This document shows, piece by piece, positions 23,736 to 35,334 of a stretch of 64,000 bases of DNA (its first letter is position 1; each line of letters starts with the position of its first letter). The position numbers and the translations under genes were made by a program. The notes beneath the pieces were generated by a model that saw nothing but the letters and a program-made list of their open reading frames with translations, had not been told where the DNA came from and made no database searches. The stretch is from Ariolimax columbianus. Lineage: Eukaryota > Mollusca > Gastropoda > Stylommatophora > Arionidae. Location: contig JAVGWX010000002.1 of assembly GCA_036924085.1 (NCBI GenBank), positions 46,990,666-47,054,665 of the forward strand, given 5' to 3'.

Positions 23736-24190
23736 AGAAGAGGAGGAAGAGGAAGAAGAAGAAGAGGAAGAAGAAGAAGAGGAGAAAGAAGAAGATGAGG
23801 AAGAGGAAGAGGAGGAGCAGGAAGAAGAGGAGGAGGAGCAGAAAGAAGAGGAGGAGGAGGAAGAGGAAGAAGGGGAGGAAGAAGAGAAAAAGGAAGAAGA
23901 GGAGGAGAAAGAGGAAGAGGAGGAGAAGAAGAAGGAGAAGAAGAAGGAGAAGAAGAAGAAGAAGAAGAACAAGAAGAAGAAGAAGAAGAAGAAGAAGAAG
24001 AAGAAGAAGAAGAAGAAGAAGAAGAAGAAGAAGAAGAAGAAGAAGAAGAAGAAGGAGGAGCAGAAGAAGAAGAAGAAGAAGAAGAAGAAGAAGAAGAAGA
24101 AGAAGAAGAAGAAGAAGGAGGAGCAGAAGAAGAAGGAGGAGCAGAAGAAGAAGGAGGAGCAGAAGAAGAAGAAGAAGAAGAAGAAGAGTA
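23722..24190. repeat. ~470-bp GAA/GGA polypurine tract
   Basis: The plus strand is almost pure purine. A nearly uninterrupted (GAA)n block of about 30 units at roughly 23950-24055 is followed by (GAA)n interrupted by GGAGGAGCA. Apart from scattered C there are no pyrimidines. Arg/Lys-rich and Ser-rich frames here are compositional. The tract begins exactly where a SINE-A 3' end stops. Confidence 0.97.
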
Positions 24191-24904
24191 GTAGTGTGGC
24201 TGTAATATGTTTATTGTGAGTAGCGATCCCCCACTGAGTTGGTCAGCGGTTAATAAGATAATTGTTGCCATGTTGTTCGTACAGAGTTCTTCACTCTTTG
24301 CGGATTCTCTCTGTTAGCAGGTTTCAATCTCCCTTCGTGCATTCGTGTGTCTACTGAAGAAGATGGACTTGGGGCCTCCTGGTTCTACCGCAAGGCAAAC
24401 CTTTCCGGCAGTCTCTCATTCCTAGGTTCCACCTTGAGTTCTGCCTGCCAGAAAATCACTGACAGTTTTATCCGGGATGATGACCACGTGTACAAACAGC
24501 ACTGCGGACTGCTTCTAAACAATTAACAGCACTTTCATCTCACGCAATTGCGCATGTCCTGTAGACAAACAAGATGGCAGAGGCACCTCCCACAGCAGAC
24601 AATGTCGTAGGGGATAGGGATATTGTTGGAAACTTAATTAAGTCGCCCATTTCTGAAGTAGGGTGACTAATTCCCTCGCCGGTCACCTTACCTTTCATAA
24701 TGGTAAATCATGTACCAATTTACAGTTGGGTTGGGGCTCATTTCGTGGTCCCATTATCGAAAGAGACGCGGTTCTTCGTCCATTTGTAAAGGAACTCTCG
24801 CCCTTCCTACAAAGAAACTAAGAAAGAGCCAGTTTTGACCAATGGATGTGATTCGTGGACAATGACAGTACCAAAGAAAAGCCAGCTTCAGGCGTAAGAA
24901 ATTA
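24191..24904. other. Unassigned intron sequence
   Basis: No domain, tandem array or RNA gene recognised. Confidence 0.4.
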
Positions 24905-25205
24905 GATACCCGATGAAGGGCGGTTCAAGTAACAAGAAGAGACAAGGTCCATAATAAGGCAATACGACAAAATCTCGAAGCCCAGTGCTTGCAGACTGAT
25001 CGGCTATCATGGCAGTCGAGGCAAGCAAAGAGTCCAGAAACCAGACCCCAAGAACGACCCAAAGTTAGCTGGGATGACAACATAAGATAGTCTATAAGAG
25101 ACCGTGGACTAGACAGGGACCGGGCCAAGAGGTAGGTAGGTAGGGGGTAGAAAGGTATGGCGTCCCTTCTGGCAAACATCTAGACACCAAAGTATAAGAG
25201 GAGCT
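24905..25205 (+). mobile_element. RTE-like LINE, 3' fragment
   Basis: It reads VQVTRRDKVHNKAIRQNLE, then PKLAGMTT and GRKVWRPFWQTSRHQSIRGA with stops and a frameshift. It matches, segment by segment, the carboxy-terminal tail of the 13745-16785 LINE (RDKIRNQTIRSNLE, then AVWRSLWQTSTPHGRRGA). Confidence 0.85.
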
Positions 25206-26320
25206 AAAATATTGTGTGTGTGGAAGAGAGAGAGAGTAGAGAGAGAGAGAGATAAGAGAGAGATAACAGAGAGAGCGAAAGATAGGATGGGGATATACAC
25301 ATTATATGTAAGTGTGGTGTGTGTGGGGTATATGAGTGTGTGTGTGCGTGCGTGTTCGTATTATTGTCATGTTTACTGGGTCTAAGCGGATTAGTGTAAC
25401 ACTGTAGCCTGGAAATGCGATGGCGACATTCTCCTAAGTTAGCTTCCAGCATTTCAAATATGTTGAAATCACACATTACTTTTGCAGGATGCCGAACATT
25501 GCTCTTCGCTTCAGCAATTCAAATAACCTTTATGTTATCTTTATGTTTAAAGCCTACTAGTTTTCCTAGAATCCGTTCTCTTCGTATCCCTTCTCATTCT
25601 GTTATTCTCATGCTCTGTTCTCCCATACGCACTTTACCAAGATATGAACATGGCCTAGTTTACTCTATAATCATGTAACGACATTACTTATCGGGGAACT
25701 GAGACGTTAGTCTGGTCAGGCACAAAATACTGACCAGGACTCCCCGTCAGTGACAATATACTGATCAAGACTACAATCTCTCTTCCGTGTAGCGTTACCT
25801 GGATACAGGCTGTTTTCAAGGCAGTCTGGCTGATGAGATGTCGATCTTTGTGAACCCACTAGCAGTGCGCATCACGCAGATGAAGCCAAGCATAGCACAA
25901 TCGTCTAGAGAAACTCGGCCCACCTTCATCAGCATGCTCGGGATAAGAAGAAATCTACTACAACCAGCCACTTGACGTCTTTTCCAGGACGCACAAAAGG
26001 GTAAACTTACCCATTGTGGGCATTAAACAACAAAGCAACAACAACTACACTACTTATCATCATCATGCGCCACGTGAACCAGCGTAGGTGATCATAGATC
26101 CGAATGTCCTGGCCGAATATTTATCAAGTTTACAATTTACTCTCTTTCATTCCAGGATGTTAAATAGTCTTGGACGAGGAACAAGGTAATAATACAAATG
26201 TTTGGTACAGTAAAGGCTTTCAAAGAACACAGATGAAAGTAAATAGAAAATGTGCATACTATTTTACCGCAAGCGAGTTAACCCTTTAGAAAGTGACAGT
26301 AATGTTTGTGTGAAAATCTA
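25206..26320. other. Intron sequence with GA/GT microsatellites and a small dispersed repeat
   Basis: A (GA)n tract lies at about 25226-25275 and (GT)n at about 25312-25352. The segment 25930-26050 (ACTTGACGTCTTTTCCAGGA, GGCATTAAACAACAA) resembles 61290-61400. The segment near 25690-25780 weakly resembles family D. No gene was seen. Confidence 0.45.
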
Positions 26321-26333
26321 TTAACAGAAATAG

Positions 26334-26624
26334 GGACCAAGATGCAGCAGTGCATGAGCTTACAGCAGCTAGCGACTCTTAGCTGGCTGCTTGTGCCAGG
26401 GTCAGCGAGCCAGAACAGGCCAAGAGCCTATTTCTCCACCTGTAACAGGCTGTACTAGTCACTCGTTTAGTCTGGCAAAAGGATATGGATCGCAGTGGGA
26501 ATGTAAATCCGGTACTCAAGAAAAGTCTGTTGAAATTGGATGTGTAGTGCCGAAAGGCGCTGATATCGCAGCCTAGCTGCAGTGTCAAAACGTCCTTTTC
26601 AGGACGAACGCCAATGTAGAAGCT
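26334..26624 (+). mobile_element. SINE-A, long form, with 13-bp target-site duplication
   Basis: This 291-bp copy is flanked by a perfect TTAACAGAAATAG at 26321-26333 and 26625-26637. The order is: head GATGCAGCAGTGCATGAGC, then GTGCCAGGGTCAGCGAGCCA, GGTACTCAAGAAAAG, TGCCGAAAGGCGCTGATATC, GCAGCCTAGCTGCAGTGTC, and TTTTCAGGACGAACG at the 3' end. Unlike others, it has hardly any GAA tail. No A or B box is visible. Confidence 0.9.
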
Positions 26625-26637
26625 TTAACAGAAATAG

Positions 26638-27483
26638 ATTTGGGGTAATACCGAAACAAATTCCCGGTCTCGTGGCCTAGGATGTTCTCTGCTTGTAGTT
26701 TTCTGTCCCTTATCCAAGCAAGAGAGCCTGTTGTTATAGCGTGCTGTTCCTCGTCGCATAACCCTAACCCACCACTACTCTCCCCCCTCCCCAGAAAAAA
26801 TATGATTGCTTAGTTCTGGTATGTGTACAAATTTAGCTTATAGCATGTGACCCCCTCAATACACATCCTCATAGTCCTTCTTCGCTGACAATTGTATTCT
26901 TCACACAAGGAACAAAACATGGTGGGCTTATCTCGGTCTCTGATAGCTGTGTTTCACTAAGCCATGGTTAAAAGTGTGCAGCACGAATCCATAAATCAAC
27001 GTATATTTTTGGTGCTCCATGATTTGTCATCGTGCGAAAATATACTCATGTGTAATTGCGACACAAGAGCTATTTTTAGCAATAAGCATGACGTCTATTT
27101 GTTGATGATACATACAGTCGCTTCCTGAGCTTAAATCAACCAATCAATACCTCTTTAGCTCCCACTGGAGCATAGGTCTTCAACAAATGATTACTGTGTT
27201 CGCCTGCATGATCCATCCGCTCCAGTTTATGTAAACTTGTGTTTTCTTGATGTTTGTGTGTCGATCTCTCTTCTCCGTTCGTGTTTTGGTCCTCCTTTAC
27301 TTCTTTTGCTGATCTCATAACAAAGACTAGCTTGCAATGCTATCAACTTAAGTTTCGTGAAAATGTGTCATATCCAACGCCACCATCTTCTCCTTACCAC
27401 CTATAGTGCCGAACCCACAACAATGATGACGTAAAACTATACATCGGCGTTCGCTGTTAAAACATGCATAAATAATATCTCAC
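26638..27483. other. Unassigned intron sequence next to exon B
   Basis: I see no element or array here. No strong splicing-enhancer claim can be made. Confidence 0.4.
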
Positions 27484-27672
27484 CTTTCTGCATCTCCAGT
27501 AGCCGTTGATACTGTGCTACATGATGAGGCTGCGAGGGCCCCACGCCTGCAGTTGTTCCACCAGCCACACAGGCCACACCGGCCCCTAATAGAGAGAGTG
27601 ACTCTGCTGTACCTGGTAGTAGTTGCGGGTAGGATGGGTACAGTCCTCCGGTCATTAGGTACCGCGGAAAGG
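27484..27672 (-). CDS. TNRC18/BAHCC1: TNRC18/BAHCC1-like protein, second coding exon seen (exon B)
   Basis: This is a 189-nt exon. The minus-strand acceptor tract GTGTGGTTTCTTGCAG precedes it and the donor GTGAGA follows it. It is phase 1 at both ends, exactly compatible with exons A and C. The peptide begins FPRYLMTGGLYPSYPQL and ends HHVAQYQRLLEMQK. The GLYPSY motif, set about 14 residues after the Trp of exon A, is the best family signature: human TNRC18 has the same motif at the same spacing, as I recall it. The middle is Gly/Ala-rich and low in complexity. An open frame continues upstream of the acceptor into the intron, so the splice site rather than a Met defines the exon. The family assignment rests on recalled homologues and needs a database search. 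Confidence 0.8.
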
Positions 27673-28029
27673 CTGCAAGAAACCACACAAGAATAAATAG
27701 AGTTGAATTTATGATTCAAATGTGCGTCTTACATGTGCAAGAAGACACAAAAAGAAATATAACATAACTCATGGTTCGTGTGAGTATCTCATTTGTATGC
27801 GTAGGAATAAACATAGAAAAAGATATTGCAATTTGTGATTCATATGCGCCCCTTATATATATGTGCAAGAAAAAACACAAATAAATATAATGGATTCTAA
27901 GACTTAGGGCACCTTACACACACATCCCTGTAGTTGCACTCCCCAAGCGGATCCCACGAGACCTTTCTCTTTATGAGAGAATAGAACCATTGCACCTCCA
28001 TGCATGTCGTGAAAAGCGACTAATAAGAG

Positions 28030-28165
28030 TTGTGTATGTGGCTAGCAACATCATTGTTTAAAACAAACTGATACAGAAACCACCACTGCAGAAGCAATCC
28101 CGTTACAGACCAACTGTAGTGGTGGTCATGTGCTCTGGCTGGACCGAAAAGGTTATACAGGACGA
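28030..28165 (+). repeat. Dispersed repeat family F, copy 1
   Basis: The block CAACTGTAGTGGTGG is shared with 45375-45395 in the same orientation, and in inverted form with 53340-53450 (CACCACTACAGCTGG). Surrounding similarity is weak. Confidence 0.4.
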
Positions 28166-28289
28166 CGACGGCGAAGTTGTGGCGGTGTATGTGATGTAGC
28201 TACAAGCTGTGTGTAGATATCTCTGCCAATTTGGATACATTTTTTAGTGTCTACTGTAACTGTTCTTTCGGACGAAATTACATGCTCCC

Positions 28290-28920
28290 ATCCTATATAT
28301 GTTGCATGTTTGCCAGCCTTCCTTTATATGCTGCATGTTTGCCAGCCTTCCTTTATATGTTGCATATTTGCCAGCCTTCCTTTATATGTTTGCATGTTTG
28401 CCAGCCGTCCTTTATATGTTGCATGTTTTCCAGCCTTCCTTTATATGTTGCACATTTGCCAGCCTTCTTTTATATGTTGCATGTTTGCCAGCCGTCCTTT
28501 ATATGTTTGCATGTTTGCCAGCCGTCCTTTATATGTTTGCATGTTTGCCAGCCGTCCTTTATATGTTTGCATGTTTGCCAGCCGTCCTTTATATGTTTGC
28601 CAGCCGTCCTTTATATGTTGCATGTTTACCAGCCTTCATTTATATGGTGCATGTATGCCAGCCTTCCTTTATATGTTTGCATGTTTGCCAGCCGTCCTTT
28701 ATATGTTTGCCAGCCGTCCTTATTATGTTGCATGTTTACCAGCCTTCATTTATATGTTGCATGTATGCCAGCCTTCCTTTATATGTTTGCATGTTTGCCA
28801 GCCGTCCTTTACATGTTTGCCAGTCGTCCTTATTATGTTGCATGTTTACCAGCCTTCATTTATATGTTATATGTTGCATGTTTGCCAGCCTTCCTTTATA
28901 TGTTGCATGTTTGCCAGCCT
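28290..28920. repeat. ~29-30-bp minisatellite, about 20 copies
   Basis: The unit is TTTATATGTTGCATGTTTGC then CAGCCTTCC, with CCGTCC and TTTGCATG variants and some shortened copies of ~20 bp. All three plus-strand frames are open for over 200 codons because of the array. Confidence 0.95.
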
Positions 28921-29040
28921 TGTAGTCAGCAATTACTGGTGTTTTTCTTACCAGTGGAAGAACAGCTACTTTCCTCTTCAACGCTTTGTTTTCTCATTTG
29001 CCTTGGTAGCTGTTGACACTGAGTTTGTTACAATACTAAG

Positions 29041-30040
29041 GTAAGTCAACAGTATTTTTGCTGCGTACCCTCATCTGAGAGTACATGTGGTTAGAAAGCT
29101 GCCTACACACGGTAAATTAATCTGGTTCAATTACGATACGCCCCAGTCTATCCACGTGCAAATGCTTACCTGGCTCACTGTTAGATGATGATGCTGTTGA
29201 ATACCCACAGTGAGTATGATTACTCGTTGGTGCTCACTGAAAAGGACGTTGAGTGGTGAATTGGAGTAGCGTTCCTCATATCCCGAGTGTACTTATGAAG
29301 GTGGACCCGGGTCCTTCGGGCGGTTGTGCTATGTTTGACGTATCTGCTCTGCATTATGCTCAATACTAAGGTGATCACGTCTACTCCCCACCTCGTTAGC
29401 CAGACTGCCATGAAAACAGCCCCTTTCCATGGAAAACTGCGTGTTTGTGAGGTGGGGGTCTATGCTAATATATTTTTTACCTGACCTTGATTAACACGTC
29501 CTATCGGTATCTTTTGCTGACCAGACGTTGTCTCGTCTCCTCAATTACTGTTACTACGGAAAGTCAGTAATGAGGGGGCCTGGTTATCATAACTTAATAA
29601 ATAATCTGAAATATACTTTTAAACATATAGCACTTCACCCTCGACGACATTTTCTGATATGAGACAACATTTACCTACTGTCGGTACTAACTTTTCCCAT
29701 TCGATTGCTCTGGAGCATAGATTTGCAACAGGCACTTCCGGCGATTCGTATTTTTATAACAGCCTTCGACGCTGAGCTCCGCTAATACGACTCCTTTAAG
29801 TTCTTATACTGTTCTTCACTGGCTGTTTGATTTTTTTTTTTTTTTATACCAACTCTTCATTTTCCTCTGTGGAGTGATTTCTATTGGTAGGTATCTTCAT
29901 TAGTATATTTCCTAGCTACCTATAAATCTCCTCTTCATCTCAATGTGTGATGGTTGCCGTGTTCTTCACGGCCTTTATATTTTTTTTAACATAATTTATT
30001 TTCTTCTTCTTAGTGGCCGTTAATTTTCACATAATCACAT
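29041..30040. other. Intron sequence with repeat family D copy
   Basis: 29265-29450 shares GAAGGTGGACCCGGGTCC and AGCCAGACTGCCAT with 17035-17220. A T run lies at about 29832-29846. No gene was seen. Confidence 0.5.
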
Positions 30041-30293
30041 CTATTGTCCTCATAAAACTAGGTGGTCTGTCAAATGTCTCTCGTCACCATAGAGTGCATC
30101 CCTCAAATAATCGCATCTGTTACCCTCATAAAACTGGGTGGTCTGAGTCAGGTGTATCTCGTCACCATAGAGTGTATCCCTCAAATAATCGCATCTGTTG
30201 CCCTGATTTGGGACGCTCTGACTCGCATGTCTCTCATCACCATAGAGTGTATCCCTCAAATAATCACATTTATTGCCCTCATAAACTGGGCGG
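30041..30293. repeat. 75-78-bp tandem repeat split by a SINE
   Basis: About three copies contain CTCGTCACCATAGAGTGTAT and CCCTCAAATAATCGCATCTG. Another ~1.5 diverged copies follow at about 30588-30720, beyond the SINE (CATCATAGAGTTTGTCACTC), so the SINE landed inside the array. Confidence 0.88.
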
Positions 30294-30587
30294 TCTTCTT
30301 CTTCTGTGTTTGTCTCGAAAAGGACATTATGTCGTAGTTTACAGCAAGGCTGCGATATCTGCACCATTCTGCCGGATAGATCTGATTTCAGATTTTAAAA
30401 AAAAAATTTTTTGGTAACGGGTTTACCTTCCCACAAACTCTATTCTCGTATTAGGACTACACTAGTGCAGCCTGTCTCCAGGGCCACCGCTTGTAGGCTG
30501 AAAGTCTTGATCGCTGATCCAGATGCAAGCAACCTACTGTGAGTCGCTGACTGCTGTCAGTTCATTCACTGTGCTGCATCTTCAGCT
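30294..30587 (-). mobile_element. SINE-A, long form, inside a tandem array
   Basis: The minus-strand element ends in GAAGAAGAAG (plus TTCTTCTTCTG). On plus it shows CGTAGTTTACAGCAAGGCTG, CGATATCTGCACCATTC and AGTGCAGCCTGTCTCCAGG, with the head CAAGCAACCTACTGTGAGTC. An A/T palindrome AAAAAAAAATTTTTT lies inside it at about 30397-30412. The flanks are diverged copies of the array unit. Confidence 0.85.
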
Positions 30588-30720
30588 CTAATAGGACGGC
30601 CTGACTCATACGCCATCATAGAGTTTGTCACTCAAATAATCCCCATATACCTCTCTCGTAAGCATGGCGGTCTCTCTCAGGTTTAACTCGTCGCCTTACA
30701 GTGTATCTCTCGCCCCGATT

Positions 30721-31210
30721 GGAGAGGGTCATGCTGTCATTCTGCTCCTCTTCTGGAATAGAGAGGTCTGCTGAACATGTTATATTGCACATTAGTCTGT
30801 CCCACACGGGTACATGTGTCTGTCACATTTTAAAAGTTGTTTAACAAATTATCACAGCCTGCAAGTCTGCCCCCAATCTGAACAGTCACCCGAGCATCCT
30901 CTTTTAGTGAGAAGAACGCCCCTGCCATTGCATATTCCATATATTTTCTGTACCAACTGCCTCTGAAATTGTTTTCTCAACAATGCTTTTTTAAATTTTC
31001 CGACATATTGTCATAGCGTCCAAGAAGCAGAGTAGAGATGCAGAGCGGTTGCTTCTCCCGGCAAAGGATCCTTCACGTAGACGCTCATCTTACATGGTCT
31101 TTAGTGTTCTCCTATTCTTGTCTTGTGGATTAGTTCCTATACGATGAGGTCGCCGGGCCTATGCATAATGCGTCAAAGATACAGAGTAAAAATAAAGCGA
31201 CGGGTATGTG
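30721..31210. other. Unassigned intron sequence
   Basis: No gene, array or element recognised. Confidence 0.4.
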
Positions 31211-31213
31211 TTA

Positions 31214-31803
31214 GTTGGTATCCAGATTATCATTTCTTGTGTGTCTTATTCTGTCACTTCATCCCATACAATGTTGATATCCAGATTATCATTTCTTGTG
31301 TGTCTTATTCTGTCACTTCATCCCATACAATGTTGATATCCAGATTATCATTTCTTGTGTGTCTTATTCTGTCACTTCATCCCATACAATGTTGGTATCC
31401 AGATTATCATTTCTTGTGTGTCTTATTCTGTCACTTCATCCCATACAATGATGGTATCCAGATTATCATTTCTTGTGTGTCTTATTCTGTCACTTCATCC
31501 CATACAATGTTGGTATCCAGATTATCATTTCTTGTGTGTCTTATTCTGTCACTTCATCCCATACAATGTTGGTATCCAGATTATCATTTCTTGTGTGTCT
31601 TATTCTGTCACTTCATCCCATACAATGTTGGTATCCAGATTATCATTTCTTGTGTGTCTTATTCTGTCACTTCATCCCATACAATTTTGGTATCCAGATT
31701 ATCATTTCTTGTGTGTCTTATTCTGTCACTTCATCCCATACAATGTTGGTATCCAGATTATTATTTCTTGTGTGTCTTATTCTGTCACTTCATCCCATAC
31801 AAT
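31214..31803. repeat. 59-bp minisatellite, ten nearly identical copies
   Basis: The unit contains TATCCAGATTATCATTTCTT, GTGTGTCTTATTCTGTCACT and TCATCCCATACAATGTTGG. Copies differ almost only at the GTTGA/GTTGG/GATGG/TTTGG junction and one C-to-T. The homogeneity indicates recent expansion or conversion. Confidence 0.97.
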
Positions 31804-32044
31804 GATTCCCACATTCTGTAGCACTCCCTGTCTAATGAATGCCGTCTTGCGTGTTGTAGTCGTTGCCCAGTCCATTGTCTTTACTAAATGTCTGATTGAT
31901 TGGGTTTTCGTGTATTCTGTATCCCCAACTAAGGCTTTGTGGTCGTTATGTGGGTTTCGCATTACTTCTTCCCCGGTGAACTAACCGAGTCATTACCAAT
32001 ATGTTTTCACCAAGGGTACGTGATCCACAGGTAAGTCTTGATAT

Positions 32045-32255
32045 CCTCTAGTCTACTCACAAGTACATGTGTACGGTACACCATCCAGACCACTCAAATG
32101 TACATGTGTACGGTACACCCTCTAGTCCACTCACAAGTACATGTGTACGGTTGACCATCCAGACCACTCAAATGTACATGTGTACGGTACACCCTCTAGT
32201 CTACTCACATGTATATGTGTATGGTACACCTTCCAGTCCATTCATATGTTGGGAC
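32045..32255. repeat. 37-bp tandem repeat, about six copies
   Basis: The unit contains GTACATGTGTACGGTACACC and alternates TCCAGACCACTCAAAT with TCTAGTCCACTCACAA, giving a 74-bp dimer. The core ACATGTGTACGGT has near-palindromic TGTACATGTGTAC. Confidence 0.92.
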
Positions 32256-34390
32256 TGAACACTATCTTTACTATGAAGGGAAAAAAAGAAGCGCTCTTGC
32301 CACTCTGTGCTGCTCAAATGCTCTGTAATTGTGTACCCGAGTTAATGTAGACAAGACAAAGACCTGATCTCAACAAAGGAAAACGCTTACACCTAGTACA
32401 ATACAGTATATCACACTTCATCCTCGACGGCACTGCTGCCATGGTATCACATTTTCCTTCTTTTAAATTGATTGACTGATTCATTCATTCGCGTTTCAAT
32501 TATTTACACAGCCTTTGCGAGCTGTTAATATCAAAATTACACCCCCGCAGTCAACCAAAAAATTCAAAAACACGTCTTTGTATTAAAAAAAATGCCTGTA
32601 CCCACAAAACTTAGCTTACAAAAAATATGTAATGTTTTATATAATTCTTGATCCTGTCTGTTTACACTCAAGTATACGCCCCCCCCCCCCCGCCCCAATG
32701 TACAGTTGACCTCTTTTAGGAAGCCTGCGTCAAAGCACTCGTGTTTTTCGCAGTGGCTGTTACTGTAGCAACAATAACTTAATTGTCTTTTGAATAATAT
32801 AATAACAATAACGACAAACAAGACTGGAGAAGGAAGGCCAAGAATGAATGGGTGGAGCCCATACATCAGTCGGACTCTCTGACACTCAAATCGATAGACT
32901 TCGCCCCGACAGTGTTACCTCCGCTAGCTAGCTAGCCACAGCACACTAACACAGCTTATGCAACTCTCACGCTATCGACCCTCGGCGTGTCACGGAAGAG
33001 ATGGGGAATTTTGAACCCGGATTCCTAGCTCCTGGCAACCTGCCCAATCTGAATCGACCTGTCCCGTGTTCTCGGGGATTGGCTTCGGGGAGGAAATTAT
33101 AAATCTCTTCAGGTTTTTATTTTTGTACACAACGGCCTTGGGTATGGCACGCCCCTGTCAATCAAAAGGGTTTTATTCGAGTGAATATCAGTACGTACAT
33201 CAGGAAGACCTGCAGTCTCACTGGAGATCAATTGTGATTGAAAAACGTTGACTTTGTGTCCCGTCTTCAACCCTGCGGTGAATGGAACTCTTTTATTTTT
33301 CTTGTGGCTTACAAACAAACAGGTAGTTAGTTGCCCATCGCAAGCCATGTTGACGACATCATTAGACAGTTTTGTCGTGATGATCTAACTTGAACTGTAT
33401 TTGGATTATAGTGAGGAAGAAGCAGAACTGGTCACCAACCTCATTCTCTGTTCCCAAACTACCTTGGGACAGTAGCAAGACATAAGTCAGGACGACTGGG
33501 GGTAATTCAGCATGTAGGCACTCTGGTCCCACTCCACCTCCTTTGAGACCAGTGGTCGCTAGGAACCATGCCGTTTTCGTTCATCGCTTTGAGAGGGGAG
33601 TGGCCTACCTCGCGACCCCTGTGTAGGGCGTATATCTTGTACACGAAGTAGTAGTCGTCCTCATGCCCAGCTCTCCTTAGTGGCCTAGCAGGTTACAGTG
33701 TTACTATTCTTTCATCCTCTTTAGAGCCTCGGTAAAAAAAAATGGACGGATAAAAAATAACACAAGGAATGAAAGTGCAGGCTTATACGAGAACAGAAGA
33801 GGGTTTTTACACTTCCAGATGTTGACTTGATTCAAGCAAAAGTGCAGCTACGCTGTCGTCTGGGATGGGGTGTTGCAGACTTGGCTCAATTTTATTTTAG
33901 GTGGAGTGACTATTTCCCTTCCTCGCTGCCTTTCCATCCATATCCGTTAGTGCGACAAAATTTACAGCCTGGGTACGAGTGTAAAGAGTGTTAAAACTGC
34001 GGTTTGAAACGAATACATGTTTCCAAAGTGGCCAAAGCTTCAAACACCCTGTTGCTCGGACCATTCCTTCTTTCCTTGCCATCAAAGCCGGAATAGTTCA
34101 GGGCTTGTTAAACTAGATCAGGAGATTAAACTCACGGTCCCATGCAGTCCATCTAGCCATATCCTGTTACCCTGCATCTGAATTGTATCTGGGCTAAAAA
34201 AATAATAGAGCTACGACAACCATCCAAGCAACTAACGGACGGTTATGCAAATGTCTAGCAGCCTCGTCATGTAAAACCATTGCTATAAACTGACACTGCA
34301 AATGATCCTTCAATACATGTTTCCAGTAGAATTACCAGCTAGTGACCGCCCTATGCTTCACTTGAAGCAGCAGAACACGAAGCAATCAAT
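32256..34390. other. Unassigned intron sequence, ~2.1 kb
   Basis: There is a C run at about 32681-32694. Short frames only. I see no LINE motif, SINE landmark or tandem array. Confidence 0.45.
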
Positions 34391-34394
34391 AAAA

Positions 34395-35250
34395 TGTTAA
34401 ACACACATATAATTCACTATAAACACACATATAATTCACTATAAATACACATATAATTCACTATAAACACACATATAATTCACTATAAACACATATAATT
34501 CACTATAAACACACATATAATTCACTATAAACACACATATAATTCACTATAAACACACATATAATTCACTATAAACACACATATAATTCACTATAAACAC
34601 ACATTTAATTCACTATAATAATACCTATAATTCAATATACACATTTAATTCACTATAACCATACCTATAATTCACTATAAACACACATTTAATTCACTAT
34701 AATCATACCTATAATTCACAATAAACACACATTTAATTCACTATAAGCATACCTATAATTCACTATAAACACACATTTAATTCACTATAACCATACCTAT
34801 AATTCAAAATAAACACACATTTAATTCACTATAATCATACCTATAATTCACAATAAACACACATTTAATTCACTATAATCATACCTATAATTCACTATAA
34901 ACACACATTTAATTCACTATAATCATACCTATAATTCACAATAAACACACATTTAATTCACTATAATCATACCTATAATTCACTATAAACACACATTTAA
35001 TTCACTATAATCATACCTATAATTCACAATAAACACACATTTAATTCACTATAATCATACCTATAATTCACTATAAACACACATTTAATTCACTATAATC
35101 ATACCTATAATCACTATACACATTTAATTCACTATAAGCATACCTATAATTCACTACAAACACACATTTAATTCACTATAACCATACATATAATTCACTA
35201 CAAACACACATTTAATTCACTATAACCATACCTATAATTCACTAAATAAA
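34395..35250. repeat. 22-bp array that turns into a 44-bp higher-order repeat
   Basis: From 34395 to about 34600 the unit is the 22-bp ATAATTCACTATAAACACAC + AT. From about 34600 to 35250 two 22-bp types alternate: one with AATTCACTATAATCATACC and one with ATAATTCACAATAAACACAC. This gives a 44-bp dimer repeated about 14 times. It is strongly AT-rich. Confidence 0.95.
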
Positions 35251-35334
35251 TGCTATAATAATTCCGACATTGTTCCTAATTACTGCCCCAGGAGACAACC
35301 CGAGACATTTAAAATGGTGCCGAATATAGCAGAG

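Larger units (their letters stand above)
3404..27483 (-). other. Intron between exons B and C (24.1 kb)
   Basis: Bounded by GTGAGA and TTTGCAG on the minus strand. It contains the 3-kb RTE-like LINE, several older LINE fragments, all three SINE families, and arrays at 3.9, 7.3, 12.3, 19.5 and 23.7 kb. Both elements oriented with the gene and elements opposed to it occur, so no strand bias is obvious. Confidence 0.65.

Noticed and set aside
23688..24271. Arg/Lys-rich and poly-Ser frames
   Set aside because: They are compositional products of the GAA tract.
28231..29044. Plus-strand frames of 208-265 codons
   Set aside because: They are translations of the 29-30-bp array, open in all three frames, with no domain outside it.
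31123..31984. Plus-strand frames of 110-232 codons
   Set aside because: They are produced by the 59-bp array; the unit length is not a multiple of 3, so every frame cycles through the same peptides.
34395..35250. CRISPR-like array
   Set aside because: The repeats are contiguous with no unique spacers. This is an animal minisatellite.
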